From Planctomycetia bacterium (GTDB lineage: Bacteria; Planctomycetota; Planctomycetia; Pirellulales; PNKZ01): a stretch of DNA of 60,695 nucleotides. The notes under the pieces are model-generated. The model saw only the letters and a list, made by a program, of their open reading frames with translations. It was not told the origin of the DNA and made no database searches. Of this stretch, positions 50,838-60,200 are shown in pieces. Position numbers and translations under genes: made by a program. The stretch is taken from positions 1-60,695 of the forward strand of contig JAIOPP010000124.1 of assembly GCA_021413845.1 (NCBI GenBank), read 5' to 3'. Numbering within the stretch: position 1 is the stretch's first letter; every line of letters starts with the position of its first letter.

Positions 50838-51329
50838 AGCCGACGGAGGTTCGTAGGAGGGTGCGGTACGGATGGTGCGAACCTTCCCAAAATAGACGGG
50901 GGAAGCCGGGCCGTCGAGGTGCCGGACGTCAAAGAGAAGTCGAGGAGCGACCGCCGACGCGGGAGCGAAGGGGGAGGCGTCACGGTCGGTAAGCCGCTCC
51001 GATCGCGAGCGGCACCGGCAAACCGGTCGTTTTTGTTTGACAGTCGCGGCGCACGGGAAATAGAATGACTCAATGCGGTCGGAAATTGCGCTCGCCGCCG
51101 AGAGGCGTGCGCGCAAGAAGATCGCAGCATTTCATGAGTGACGGGTTCCCGAGCGACGGTTCGTCGAATCACACGGTTTCGTCGTCGAACTGGTCTTCCA
51201 GCAACGACGTAAACCGCTGCCGTGCCGCCCTTTGACGGCACAACGATTTACGACCGCGACTTTGCTTGGCGACCCTAGCACTTCCACGTCACTTAAGTCC
51301 GGATTCGCACATCTACGAGGAGCCGCTCC
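50838..51329. other. Divergent intergenic region
   Basis: Nearly 500 bases separate the divergent glycosidase-like and pilM operons and should contain both promoters. I see no credible small gene, structural RNA or repeat here. Confidence 0.5.
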
Positions 51330-53549
51330 ATGGCGAAGAAAATCGCCGCTTGGGGAATCGATATCGGTCAGTACGGTTTGAAGGCTTTGCGCTGTCGCCC
51401 GGCCGACGACGGCACCGAGCGGGTCAACGCCGAAGCGTTCGACTTCATCGAATATCCGAAGCCGCTCGGGCAGCCGGATGCCGATCCGGTGGCGATCGTC
51501 AAAGATGCGCTCAAGGCGTTTCTCGGGCGCAACAAAGTCCGCGGAGATAAGGTCGTGATCTCGGTGCCGGGGCAAGCGGGCCTGGCGCGGTTCATCAAGC
51601 TGCCGCCGGTCGAATCGAAGAAGATTCCCGATATCGTGCGCTACGAAGCCAAGCAGCAGATCCCGTTCCCGCTGAACGAAGTCGTGTGGGACTATCAGCA
51701 GATGGGGGCCGGCGCAGTCGAGGAAGGTTTTGCGCTGGAGTGCGAGGTCGGTATCTTCGCGATGAAGCGCGATCAGGTGGAAAAGGCGCTGAAGCCGTTC
51801 GTCGACGCGAAGGTCGAAGTCGACATCGTGCAATTGACCCCGCTGGCGCTGTTCAATTGGGTCGTGTTCGATCAATTGCGCGACTTACCGCCGCCCGATC
51901 TTTACGACTCGGACAATCCGCCGGAATCGACGGTCGTGCTCTCGGTAGGGACGGAGACGAGCGATTTCGTCGTGACGAACGGCTTCAAGATGTGGCAACG
52001 GAGCTTGCCGGTCGGCGGCAACCACTTCACCAAGGCATTGGTGAAGGAATTGAAGATGAACTACGCCACGGCCGAACACTTGAAGCGGAACGCTTCGAAG
52101 GCGGAAGACCCGAAGGCGCTGTTTCAAGCGATGCGGCCGGTTTTCAGCGACTTGCTTTCGGAAGTCGAGAAGTCGATGAAGTTCTTCTCGAACATGGACC
52201 GCTCGGCGAAGGTCGGCAAGATCATCGCGCTCGGGAACGCCGTGAAGCTCCCCGGCTTGCAGCGCTTCCTGACGCAAAACCTCGGCTTTGAAGTGACGAA
52301 GCCCGATGCCTATCGCAACTTGAGCGGGCCTGGAATCATCGACGCGCCGGCCTTTAAGGACAATCTCTTAAGCTACGGCGTGAGCTACGGGCTCGCGCTC
52401 CAAGGGCTCGGCAAAGCGAAGATCGGCACGAACCTGTTGCCGCACGAGATTCGCGACTTCCGGATCATGCGCGCCAAGAAGCCGTGGGCGATCGCGGCTG
52501 CCGCGTTGTTGCTCATCGGAATGGCCGTGAACTACACGATGCACCACAAGGCCGTGGATTCGGTGAAGCAACCGGGATACTTCCAGCCCGCGGTTGCCGC
52601 AGCGACCGGACTTACCAAGGACGCGACGGAATGGCAAACGAAGTACACGGATGCCAAGGGGCAGTTCCGAAAGACCTATCAGATCGGCGATACGTTTTTG
52701 CAGAACGTACAGGGACGCATCTTGTGGCTGGAGCTGATGCGCTCGGTGAACGCATGCTTGCCGCGCGAGGTGCCCGCCGAGTTCCGTAAGAACTTCGACG
52801 CTCGACACCCGCCGGGGACGCCGCGTGATCTGGCGACGACGGTCACTCTCCGCCCGGATTTGAAGATCACGAGCTTCGATTGCAAGCGCGTCGACGACCT
52901 CGCGGAGTGGTACGCCGGCGTGAAAGCCGATTACGAAGCCGGCATTCGAGCTCTGCCGGAAGACTTGCGTCCGCCGGGGATCTTGTTGGCGGCTGCTCCG
53001 GCCGTCGACGGCGAAGGAAATGTCGTGGCGCCGCAAGTCGATGAGAACGGCGCTCCGATCGGCGGCGGCGATCCGGGTCCTAAGGGGCCGGGCTGGGTCT
53101 TTCAATTCAAGGCCCATCACTTCTTCAATCATCGCGAAGACGCGGTCGACCGCGATAAGTTTCAAGGGATGAACTATTTGCGCTACTCGTTGCTCGTGAA
53201 CTTGTTGCGCGACAAGATCGCCGTGCCGAAGGATCCGCCGGAATTGCCGGCGCTGTTGCTGGCCCATGCGGCCGACGAAGAGAAGAACAACATTCCGCAT
53301 CGGGCACCGAAAGAAGACGCCACGACGCTGCCGGTGCGTAACCTCGGAATTCGTTATCCGGTATTGATCGGGCCGGAGGGAATCAAATGGTCAAACGAAG
53401 TTTCCGTCGATGAACCGGGTCAGCCGGCGGGAGGCGCCAAGAAAATAACGGTGCCACGCTACGACGTGATCGTGCAGTTTTGTTGGCAGGAAGTTTTGCC
53501 GAGCGATCGAGGTGCGAAGAAGACCGACATCGCCGACGCGGCTCCATAG
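51330..53549 (+). CDS. pilM: PilM-type actin-fold protein fused to a PilN-like half
   Basis: The first ~375 residues are PilM: WGIDIGQYGLKAL at the start is the phosphate-1 loop of the actin-like ATPase fold, followed by VVISVPGQAGLARFIKLPPVE in part, KIPDIVRYEAKQQIPFPLNEVVWDYQ in part, and a second phosphate loop LPVGGNHFTKAL. A membrane helix follows at about 388-407. The remaining ~330 residues are outside the membrane, in the place normally filled by PilN and PilO. At 739 residues it is twice the usual PilM length. GAGGAG precedes the start. It heads an operon of four genes ending in a secretin. Confidence 0.9.
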   Translation: MAKKIAAWGIDIGQYGLKALRCRPADDGTERVNAEAFDFIEYPKPLGQPDADPVAIVKDALKAFLGRNKVRGDKVVISVPGQAGLARFIKLPPVESKKIPDIVRYEAKQQIPFPLNEVVWDYQQMGAGAVEEGFALECEVGIFAMKRDQVEKALKPFVDAKVEVDIVQLTPLALFNWVVFDQLRDLPPPDLYDSDNPPESTVVLSVGTETSDFVVTNGFKMWQRSLPVGGNHFTKALVKELKMNYATAEHLKRNASKAEDPKALFQAMRPVFSDLLSEVEKSMKFFSNMDRSAKVGKIIALGNAVKLPGLQRFLTQNLGFEVTKPDAYRNLSGPGIIDAPAFKDNLLSYGVSYGLALQGLGKAKIGTNLLPHEIRDFRIMRAKKPWAIAAAALLLIGMAVNYTMHHKAVDSVKQPGYFQPAVAAATGLTKDATEWQTKYTDAKGQFRKTYQIGDTFLQNVQGRILWLELMRSVNACLPREVPAEFRKNFDARHPPGTPRDLATTVTLRPDLKITSFDCKRVDDLAEWYAGVKADYEAGIRALPEDLRPPGILLAAAPAVDGEGNVVAPQVDENGAPIGGGDPGPKGPGWVFQFKAHHFFNHREDAVDRDKFQGMNYLRYSLLVNLLRDKIAVPKDPPELPALLLAHAADEEKNNIPHRAPKEDATTLPVRNLGIRYPVLIGPEGIKWSNEVSVDEPGQPAGGAKKITVPRYDVIVQFCWQEVLPSDRGAKKTDIADAAP

Positions 53550-53684
53550 GGCCGCTGGAAGCAAGCGGCAGGTCGACGACGGTAACTAGACGTTGCGACA
53601 AGTAAAAATAGTGCGACAAGTAGCTGGTGCGATGCGGGGTTCGTTTTCAATCGACTGGTTTTAAGACTCGACTGGATTACCGAT

Positions 53685-55148
53685 ATGGCAGAGAAACCCG
53701 CCGCTGCGACCGCCGACAAAGGGGTCGCCATCGCGAAGAAGATGAATCCGAAGGTCGTGATGCTCATCAAAAACCAATTTTGGATCATCGGCGGCATCGC
53801 CGTCGTGACGGCGGTGGTCGTTTGGTACCTGGGAGTCGACGCACTCGTTGCCCAGTTCAATAAAGACAAGAAGACCAACGACGATCAGTTTGCCGCCGTG
53901 AAGCGGTTGAGTCTCATGAGCGGGCCGAACGCCTTGCCGAGCGAGACGTATACGGTGAAGGTGAATGAGCTGAAGAAGACGCTCAACGGCCAAGTCGTCG
54001 ATGCTTGGAGAAATCTTTACAAACGACAGGTCGAAGTGCTGAGGGTGCATAAAAACGTCGATCTGTTTCGTGAGCTGATCTTGATGGAGCCCGACGATCG
54101 CAAGGCGTTGCTCGAAGCGGATCCGCCGCTGGGCGCCAAGGTCGCGGCCGCCTTGCAGGTCTATCACAACAACCAGGTGCTGGAAGAGGACTTCGCGGAG
54201 CTTTTCAAAACGCTGAACTTGCGGCACCCGAAATCGATCGACGATTTCGGCAAGGCGATTCCCGGAGTTGCGGCGGATGAAAAGGGAATCGAGGGAATCT
54301 TGGTTTGGAAAGCCCCTTTCACGCCGAAAGCGCTCCGCGATCGTTATCGCACGGTGCAAGCTCCGTCAATCGATCGCGTGGCGGTGACGTATGAAGACAT
54401 CTGGACGTTTCGCTCGCTGTTCAGCGCGTTGCAAGCGATCAATTCGAAGCCGATCGAAGTTTGGCTCGACGTCTTAAAAGGTAAGCCCGCCGCCGATACG
54501 CCCGTCGATCAGGCCAACGTGCCGATCAAGCGGATCGATTACTGCGATATCGCGCAGTCGGCGATGGTGTTGACGTTCGACGATCCGGGCGACGTTCGCA
54601 TCGTCGCTGCGGGAACCTCGGCCGGGAGCCCGGACACCGCTTCTCCGCCGCCGTCTTCCAGCGGCAACTCCACCAGCGCCTTCGCACCGGGAAATCAAGG
54701 GACGGACGAAGAAACCCTGACGTTACTCAAGGGGCGGTACATCGACGGACGCAACGCACAGGTCGAAGACCCGTCGAATCCGCCGTTCGCGGAGTTCCGC
54801 CAAATGTACGTGCAGGTCAAGGTGTTGATGGATCAGCGCTTGGTTCCGGTGTTGATTACGGAATTCGCCAACGCACCGTTGCCGATCGAGATGCGGCAAG
54901 TGCGCGTCTCGTTGCTCACGGTCGACGACATTCGCAAACAAGGGGCGATCGCGGTCGACGCGACTTCGGTTCAGCAGTCGCCGCACGATGCACTCGTTAC
55001 GGTGCGCGGGGTCGTTTACATCTACACCAAGCCGGACGAGCCGGGCGTAGGGGATGACAAAGCGAAGCTCGGCAAGGGAAGCGATCCCGCCCCGAGCAAG
55101 CGCGAATACGGCATTCCGAAGCGCGCGGTCATAGAGATCATCCCTTAA
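53685..55148 (+). CDS. Bitopic membrane protein of the pilus-like operon
   Basis: The 487-residue protein has a short cytoplasmic start, one membrane helix (about residues 33-55, WIIGGIAVVTAVVVWYLGV) and a large outer domain. It has no domain I can name. Its place between the PilM fusion and the secretin and its single-pass topology suggest the PilO role of an alignment complex. A Ser/Pro-rich loop is found around residues 310-340 and the chain ends in an IEIIP strand. It follows pilM by 135 bases. Confidence 0.65.
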   Translation: MAEKPAAATADKGVAIAKKMNPKVVMLIKNQFWIIGGIAVVTAVVVWYLGVDALVAQFNKDKKTNDDQFAAVKRLSLMSGPNALPSETYTVKVNELKKTLNGQVVDAWRNLYKRQVEVLRVHKNVDLFRELILMEPDDRKALLEADPPLGAKVAAALQVYHNNQVLEEDFAELFKTLNLRHPKSIDDFGKAIPGVAADEKGIEGILVWKAPFTPKALRDRYRTVQAPSIDRVAVTYEDIWTFRSLFSALQAINSKPIEVWLDVLKGKPAADTPVDQANVPIKRIDYCDIAQSAMVLTFDDPGDVRIVAAGTSAGSPDTASPPPSSSGNSTSAFAPGNQGTDEETLTLLKGRYIDGRNAQVEDPSNPPFAEFRQMYVQVKVLMDQRLVPVLITEFANAPLPIEMRQVRVSLLTVDDIRKQGAIAVDATSVQQSPHDALVTVRGVVYIYTKPDEPGVGDDKAKLGKGSDPAPSKREYGIPKRAVIEIIP

Positions 55149-55218
55149 CGTAGTTTCGCGTCCGAACGGTTTTGCGGCATACCAGCGAACGAGATTCGAA
55201 AGAGGAGCGGCGACGATC

Positions 55219-56937
55219 ATGGCGAAAGCGAAATTCGATTCGGCGAAGATCAAGAAAACATTCGCCGCGCACGGCGAAAAGTTCGGCTTCGGCGTGGCCT
55301 TGGCCGTCATGGCGATGTTGCTCTATTCGGCGCTGCAGGTCGTCCCCTATGCGCAGACGCCGGACGACTTGAAGAAGCAAGCCGCGAGCGTCCGTACGCG
55401 GATCTTAAGCAAGGAAAACAACGAGAAGCCGAGCTTCGACATGGCCAAGGACGGGGTCGTGCTTCCGCTCAAAGGCCAAGAGCCGCAGGTCGTCATCGAC
55501 CATCTTCTGTTGTCGAAAGTCTCGCCGGCGATCTTCAACGGCATCGAATGGAACAAGCCGCTGTTCGATACCAAGCAACGTCGCCGCGAACCGGAAATCT
55601 TGGCGCTCCGCGATCTCCGGGCCACGTTTCATAACTCCGCCGTCAATATGAAAGTCGCGGGAACGCCGGGGCCCGACGGTGTGAAGCAGGTATCGCTCGG
55701 CGAAGAGTGGCTGTCCGTGACGGGAATCGTTCCGCTCGAAGATCAGACCGTGGAATTTACGAAAGCGTTTCAAAACGCACTCGATACGACGACGAACGCC
55801 TTGCCGAGCTACGGCGTCTATCAGATTCAGCGCGCCGTGCTGACGGCCGATCAACTCGAAGCGCCGCTCGCCTGGGAGAAGGTCGAACCGATCGATCTGA
55901 AGGTCTTCGTCAGCGACGAGATGGCGAAATGGTCCGAAACCGGCGGCGAGTACGTCGACCCGGCGTTCGTGCGCCTGCCGCTGACGCAGCCGCTGCCGAA
56001 GTTGCCGAACGGCGATTACGGCGATTGGGCCGCGCACGCGCCGGAAATTCCTCGGTCGAACTCCGCCGCTCCGGATGCTGCGGCAGCCCCGCAGCCGAAT
56101 GCCGCCGCTCCGGCCGCTCCGGTCAACAACGACATCTTCGGCAAGGCGGCCGCTCCGGCAGCCGCTACGCCGGGAGCGAAACCCACCGCCGAGAATGTCG
56201 CGGGTGGTGCCACGCCGTATATTTTGTTTCGGTTTCTCGACTTCAAGATCGAGCCGCGCAAGTTCTATCGCTATCGCGTGAAGCTGGTCTTGGCGAATCC
56301 GAACTTCAACTTAGATAAGGCACATTTAGACAAGCCGGAGCTCGCGCTCGGCGAGACGCGTGAAGCTGCGTGGAGCCAACCGTCGCCGCCGATCTACGTG
56401 CCGGTCTTAGAACGCTATTTCGCCGGTGCGGTTCCTCCGGCCAACGGAGATTCCGAGCCGTTGGCGAGCGTCGGCGTGAAGAAATGGTATCCGCCGTACG
56501 GCTCGGATATCTATTTCGAGTTCGAGAAAAAGCTACGGGGTGCAACGTTGAACGACGCAGCCGCGAGCGCCTCGTATTTAATTCCCGGCGAGAAAAAAGG
56601 GACCAAGCAATCGACCGTGCTGAAGACCGAATCGCTCTTAGCCGACTTCGGTTGGGAACGGAGCGACATGCGTTTGAAGGGACCCGGCACGGCAGTCGAA
56701 GCGAAGACGTGCAATCGGCCCGCGGAGTTGTTGGTGTTGACGCCGCGCGGCGAGCTGACGATTCAAACCGAGCTCGGCGACATGCCGCTGCGGAATGAAA
56801 AGAAAGCGGTCGAGTCGTCCACGGGCACGACGATCGACGGTGTTCCCAATGCCGTAGCCGTTCCCGGCGCCGCGGTCCCAGGTGCTGCGGCTCCCGGCTC
56901 GGCTGAGGAAACGAAAAAAGTCTTAAGGCTTAAGTAA
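55219..56937 (+). CDS. Second bitopic membrane protein of the pilus-like operon
   Basis: The 572-residue protein starts with a Lys-rich cytoplasmic segment, then one membrane helix (about residues 20-42, FGFGVALAVMAMLLYSALQVV in part). Two extended outer domains are joined by an Ala/Pro-rich linker (about 275-320). The distal domain contains FRFLDFKIEPRKFYRYRVKLVLANPNFN in part. No known family is recognised. By order it occupies the PilP place next to the secretin. It follows its neighbour by 70 bases; a terminator lies 51 bases after its stop. Confidence 0.65.
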   Translation: MAKAKFDSAKIKKTFAAHGEKFGFGVALAVMAMLLYSALQVVPYAQTPDDLKKQAASVRTRILSKENNEKPSFDMAKDGVVLPLKGQEPQVVIDHLLLSKVSPAIFNGIEWNKPLFDTKQRRREPEILALRDLRATFHNSAVNMKVAGTPGPDGVKQVSLGEEWLSVTGIVPLEDQTVEFTKAFQNALDTTTNALPSYGVYQIQRAVLTADQLEAPLAWEKVEPIDLKVFVSDEMAKWSETGGEYVDPAFVRLPLTQPLPKLPNGDYGDWAAHAPEIPRSNSAAPDAAAAPQPNAAAPAAPVNNDIFGKAAAPAAATPGAKPTAENVAGGATPYILFRFLDFKIEPRKFYRYRVKLVLANPNFNLDKAHLDKPELALGETREAAWSQPSPPIYVPVLERYFAGAVPPANGDSEPLASVGVKKWYPPYGSDIYFEFEKKLRGATLNDAAASASYLIPGEKKGTKQSTVLKTESLLADFGWERSDMRLKGPGTAVEAKTCNRPAELLVLTPRGELTIQTELGDMPLRNEKKAVESSTGTTIDGVPNAVAVPGAAVPGAAAPGSAEETKKVLRLK

Positions 56938-57282
56938 TCGAGTAGGGGCGCAGCAGCAAGAAACGCCCGCAGATTTCGACGCACACGAGACGCCGGCAAG
57001 CCGCGAGAGCTTGTCGGCGTCTTTTTTCGTCTCGAAATTTCTTCGGAACTGCCATTGACCGCCTTTTCAGGGCCGGGTATTTAACCCGCCTCACTTCCAC
57101 GTCTGCATCACATCACACAGCACTTCCGGCTCGAATTCCCTTCGCTCTCCGCCTCGCTTTTGCGCAGACGGTAGGTCCTGAGGATTCGATCTCATTCCCG
57201 TTCGATATTTCCGAATTGAAACCCCGTCGGCGACACGGATGTCGCTTTACGGAACGCGTCTCGAAAGGAGATCGTGACCACG
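56938..57282. other. Intergenic region with terminator and secretin promoter
   Basis: The first part holds a terminator (56989-57027). The remaining ~250 bases must contain the secretin promoter unless termination is partial. No gene or repeat is seen. Confidence 0.6.
56989..57027 (+). terminator. Rho-independent terminator
   Basis: A 13-bp stem with one G-T pair (GACGCCGGCAAGC / GCTTGTCGGCGTC, 7-base loop) is followed by TTTTTT. It probably separates the pilM operon from the secretin gene. Confidence 0.9.
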
Positions 57283-60200
57283 ATGTCTCGCCACATCATC
57301 GCCGTTCTGGCACTTGCTTCCCTCTTCCCCGCGCTCACGGCCCGAGCCGGCGTCTTCGACGGCCTTGCCGTCTTGACGACGCTTTCGGTCCCCGGCCAAG
57401 CGGATGCCGGCCCCGATGCGGCACGCCGCCAAGTCGACGACCTGCTCGGCCGCGCACGGCAAGCCATGCAAGAAGGGAATCTCGAAACCGCGGATTCCCT
57501 GCTCGGGCGAGCCGAGGGGGCGAAAACCTCGTACAGCCTGTTCCATACCGGCGACACGCCTAAGAAGGTGCGTCGCGATCTGGAGAAGTTGCGCGAGGCG
57601 CGCGGTGCCAACAAGGCCCCGAGCGATCCTTTCGCCGCGAACGCCAAAGCCGCCCCGAGCGGAGCGCCGTCGGCACCGCCGGCCGGAATCATTCCGCTGC
57701 CGAGCGTGACGACTTCGGCCGAGGCGCCGCAAGCCGCGAACAACGTCGACACGCGCACGCCGTTCAATCGGCAGCTGGAGTCGACTCCGCCGCCGGGCGG
57801 CAATCAAATCGGCATGCCTGTTCCGCCGAGCACGCTGAACCTCGCTCCGAATCCGCTCGCAGCTTCGCCTGCCGCGCCGGCTTCCGTCAACGCTCCCGTT
57901 GCCGTGCCGAACGGCGATCCCGGTCGCAAGCAACGCGCACTCGAACTCGTTCGCCAAGCTCGCGGAGCTTTGTCCGCCGGCGACATTCGGCAAGCCGACG
58001 CCTTCGCTCGCGAGGCCGATGCCCTCGGTGTGCCCGATAAGGAGTTCGGTCCGCAAGACGATCGCGCTTGGTTGGTGTTGATGGAGATCGCTAAACGCCA
58101 GCGCCCCGGCGTCGTAGCGGCCGGTGCCGCGATGGCCGCCGATGACAACAGCTTCCCGGGCTCGCAGGCGATCTACGATCCTAACAGCGATACGACGCGC
58201 AACGTACCGGCCGCGGCGACCGTCGCCGGTGCGGTGCCTGCCGCGACCAGCGAAGCCCTGAAAGCCTTGAACGCGGGAGAAGAAGCTCTTCGCCGCCGTG
58301 ATACGGAAACCGCTCAAGCGCTGTTCCGGCAAGCCGAACAACGCTACTCCGAACTCGCTCCGGCCGAACGTCAACGGTTGCAAGATCGCCTCTCGTTGGC
58401 AGCCGGATCCGAACCGATCGCCCCGGGCCGCTCCGAAGGAAACGGTGGTTTGCTCGATCAAGCCGCGCAATCGCAAATGTTGCAAACGCGTCAGATGTCG
58501 GCGGAAGTCGGGAAGCTCGAGCAACAAGCTCGGCAGCTGCAAGAAACCGATCCCGCTCAATCGCAAGCCTTGCTCCAACAAGCTCGCGTGATCGTCGAGA
58601 AGTCGACGGTCGATTCGAACACGAAGGAAATTCTGATCCGCCGCTTGGATCGCGACGCGACGGAATTGAAGCGGTTCGTCGACTCCAACCGTCCGCGGAT
58701 CGAGCTCTTGCAACAAAATCGGGAGACGCAAGCCACGCTCGATCGCGAGCAGCAAGCGAAGCTCGACAATCAAAACAAGCTCGCGAAGCTCGTGGAGGAA
58801 TATAACGTCCTCGTCGATCAACAACGCTTCGGCGAGGCCGAGGTGCTGGCGAAGCGGGCCCAAGAGCTCGCTCCGAACGAGCCGATTTCGGTGCAACTCG
58901 CCGTGCAGAGCAAGGCCTTGCGACGCGTGTTCAACAACACCGATATTCGGGCCGCTTCCGGAGACGGCACCGTCGACGCGCTGACCTCGATCGCCGCTTC
59001 CGGTATTCCTTTCGACGACAGCCAACCCTTCCGCTTCGGCCGCAACTGGCAAGACATCAAGGGGAAGCGCGGGCCCGTCAACGGCGATTCGCGTCGTCGC
59101 TCGCCGAAGGAAGTCGAAATCGAACAACGTTTGAAGACTCCGGTCTCGTTGAAGTTCGCCAATGCTCCGATGGCTCAAGTGTTTGAGAAGCTCTCGGCCA
59201 TGACGGGCGTGCCGATCTACATCGACCCACGCGGCTTGGCTGCCGAAGGGGTCGACACGGCAACTCCGGTATCGATCGACATCTCGACGGAAATTTCGTT
59301 GAAGAGTGCGTTGGCTCTGATTCTCGCCCCGCATCATCTCACGTACGTCATCAAGCATGAAGTCTTGAAGATCACGAGCGATCGGATGCGTTCCGAAGAA
59401 GTTTACTCGGTCACGTATCCGGTCGGCGATCTCGTGATTCCGATCCCGAACTTCGTCCCCACGAATCGCATGGGCTTGGCCGGTGCCTTGGCCGATGCTC
59501 AAGCGAACCTGCAAGGGGGCGGGCTCGCCTCGCATGCTCCGATCTCGGTCGTCGCGCAAAACGGCTCGGGTTCGACCGACGCTTCGGTGCTCGGCCAGAT
59601 GAACGTACCATTCGGCAACGGCAGCGGTCCGGCGGCGTCCGGCCAACAGCCGAACATTCCCTTCGGCCCCGGCGGCATGGGGGGCGGCGTGCGTCCCGAC
59701 TTCGACAGCTTGGTCGACCTGATGACCAGCACGATCGAACCGGAAACCTGGCGCGAAGCCGGCGGCACTCAAGGCGAAGTGAAACATCACACGTCGACGT
59801 TGAGCCTCGTCATCACGCAAACGCAAGCCGTGCATGAACAGATCGAAGACCTGCTCAACCAGCTTCGTCAGTTGCAAGACTTGCAAGTGACGATCGAAGT
59901 ACGCTTCATTCGCTTGAGCGATAACTTCTACGAACAGATCGGCATCGACTTCGATGCGAAGCTCAACGACAACATCGATCGGCCGTTCCAATTCTTCGGC
60001 AACCCGATCGACCCGGCCGTGGGGGGCACCGTTGCCGCCGATACCGGATTTCCCGGTGGTCCGAACCCGGCACGCAACCTGACCGATCGCGATCTGAAAG
60101 CGGGAGAATCGGTGACGGTCGGTATGTCGGCTCCGGGCGTGTTCAGCTCCGACCTCGACATTCCTTTCAATCAAAGCAGTTTGCAAGCCGCGGCGGGTGC

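Noticed and set aside
50838-51116. N-terminal extension of the glycosidase-like gene to 51116
   Set aside because: The 93 extra residues are Arg/Ser-rich with no family pattern. MKIEELVVLLPCHSLEDF looks like a genuine protein start.
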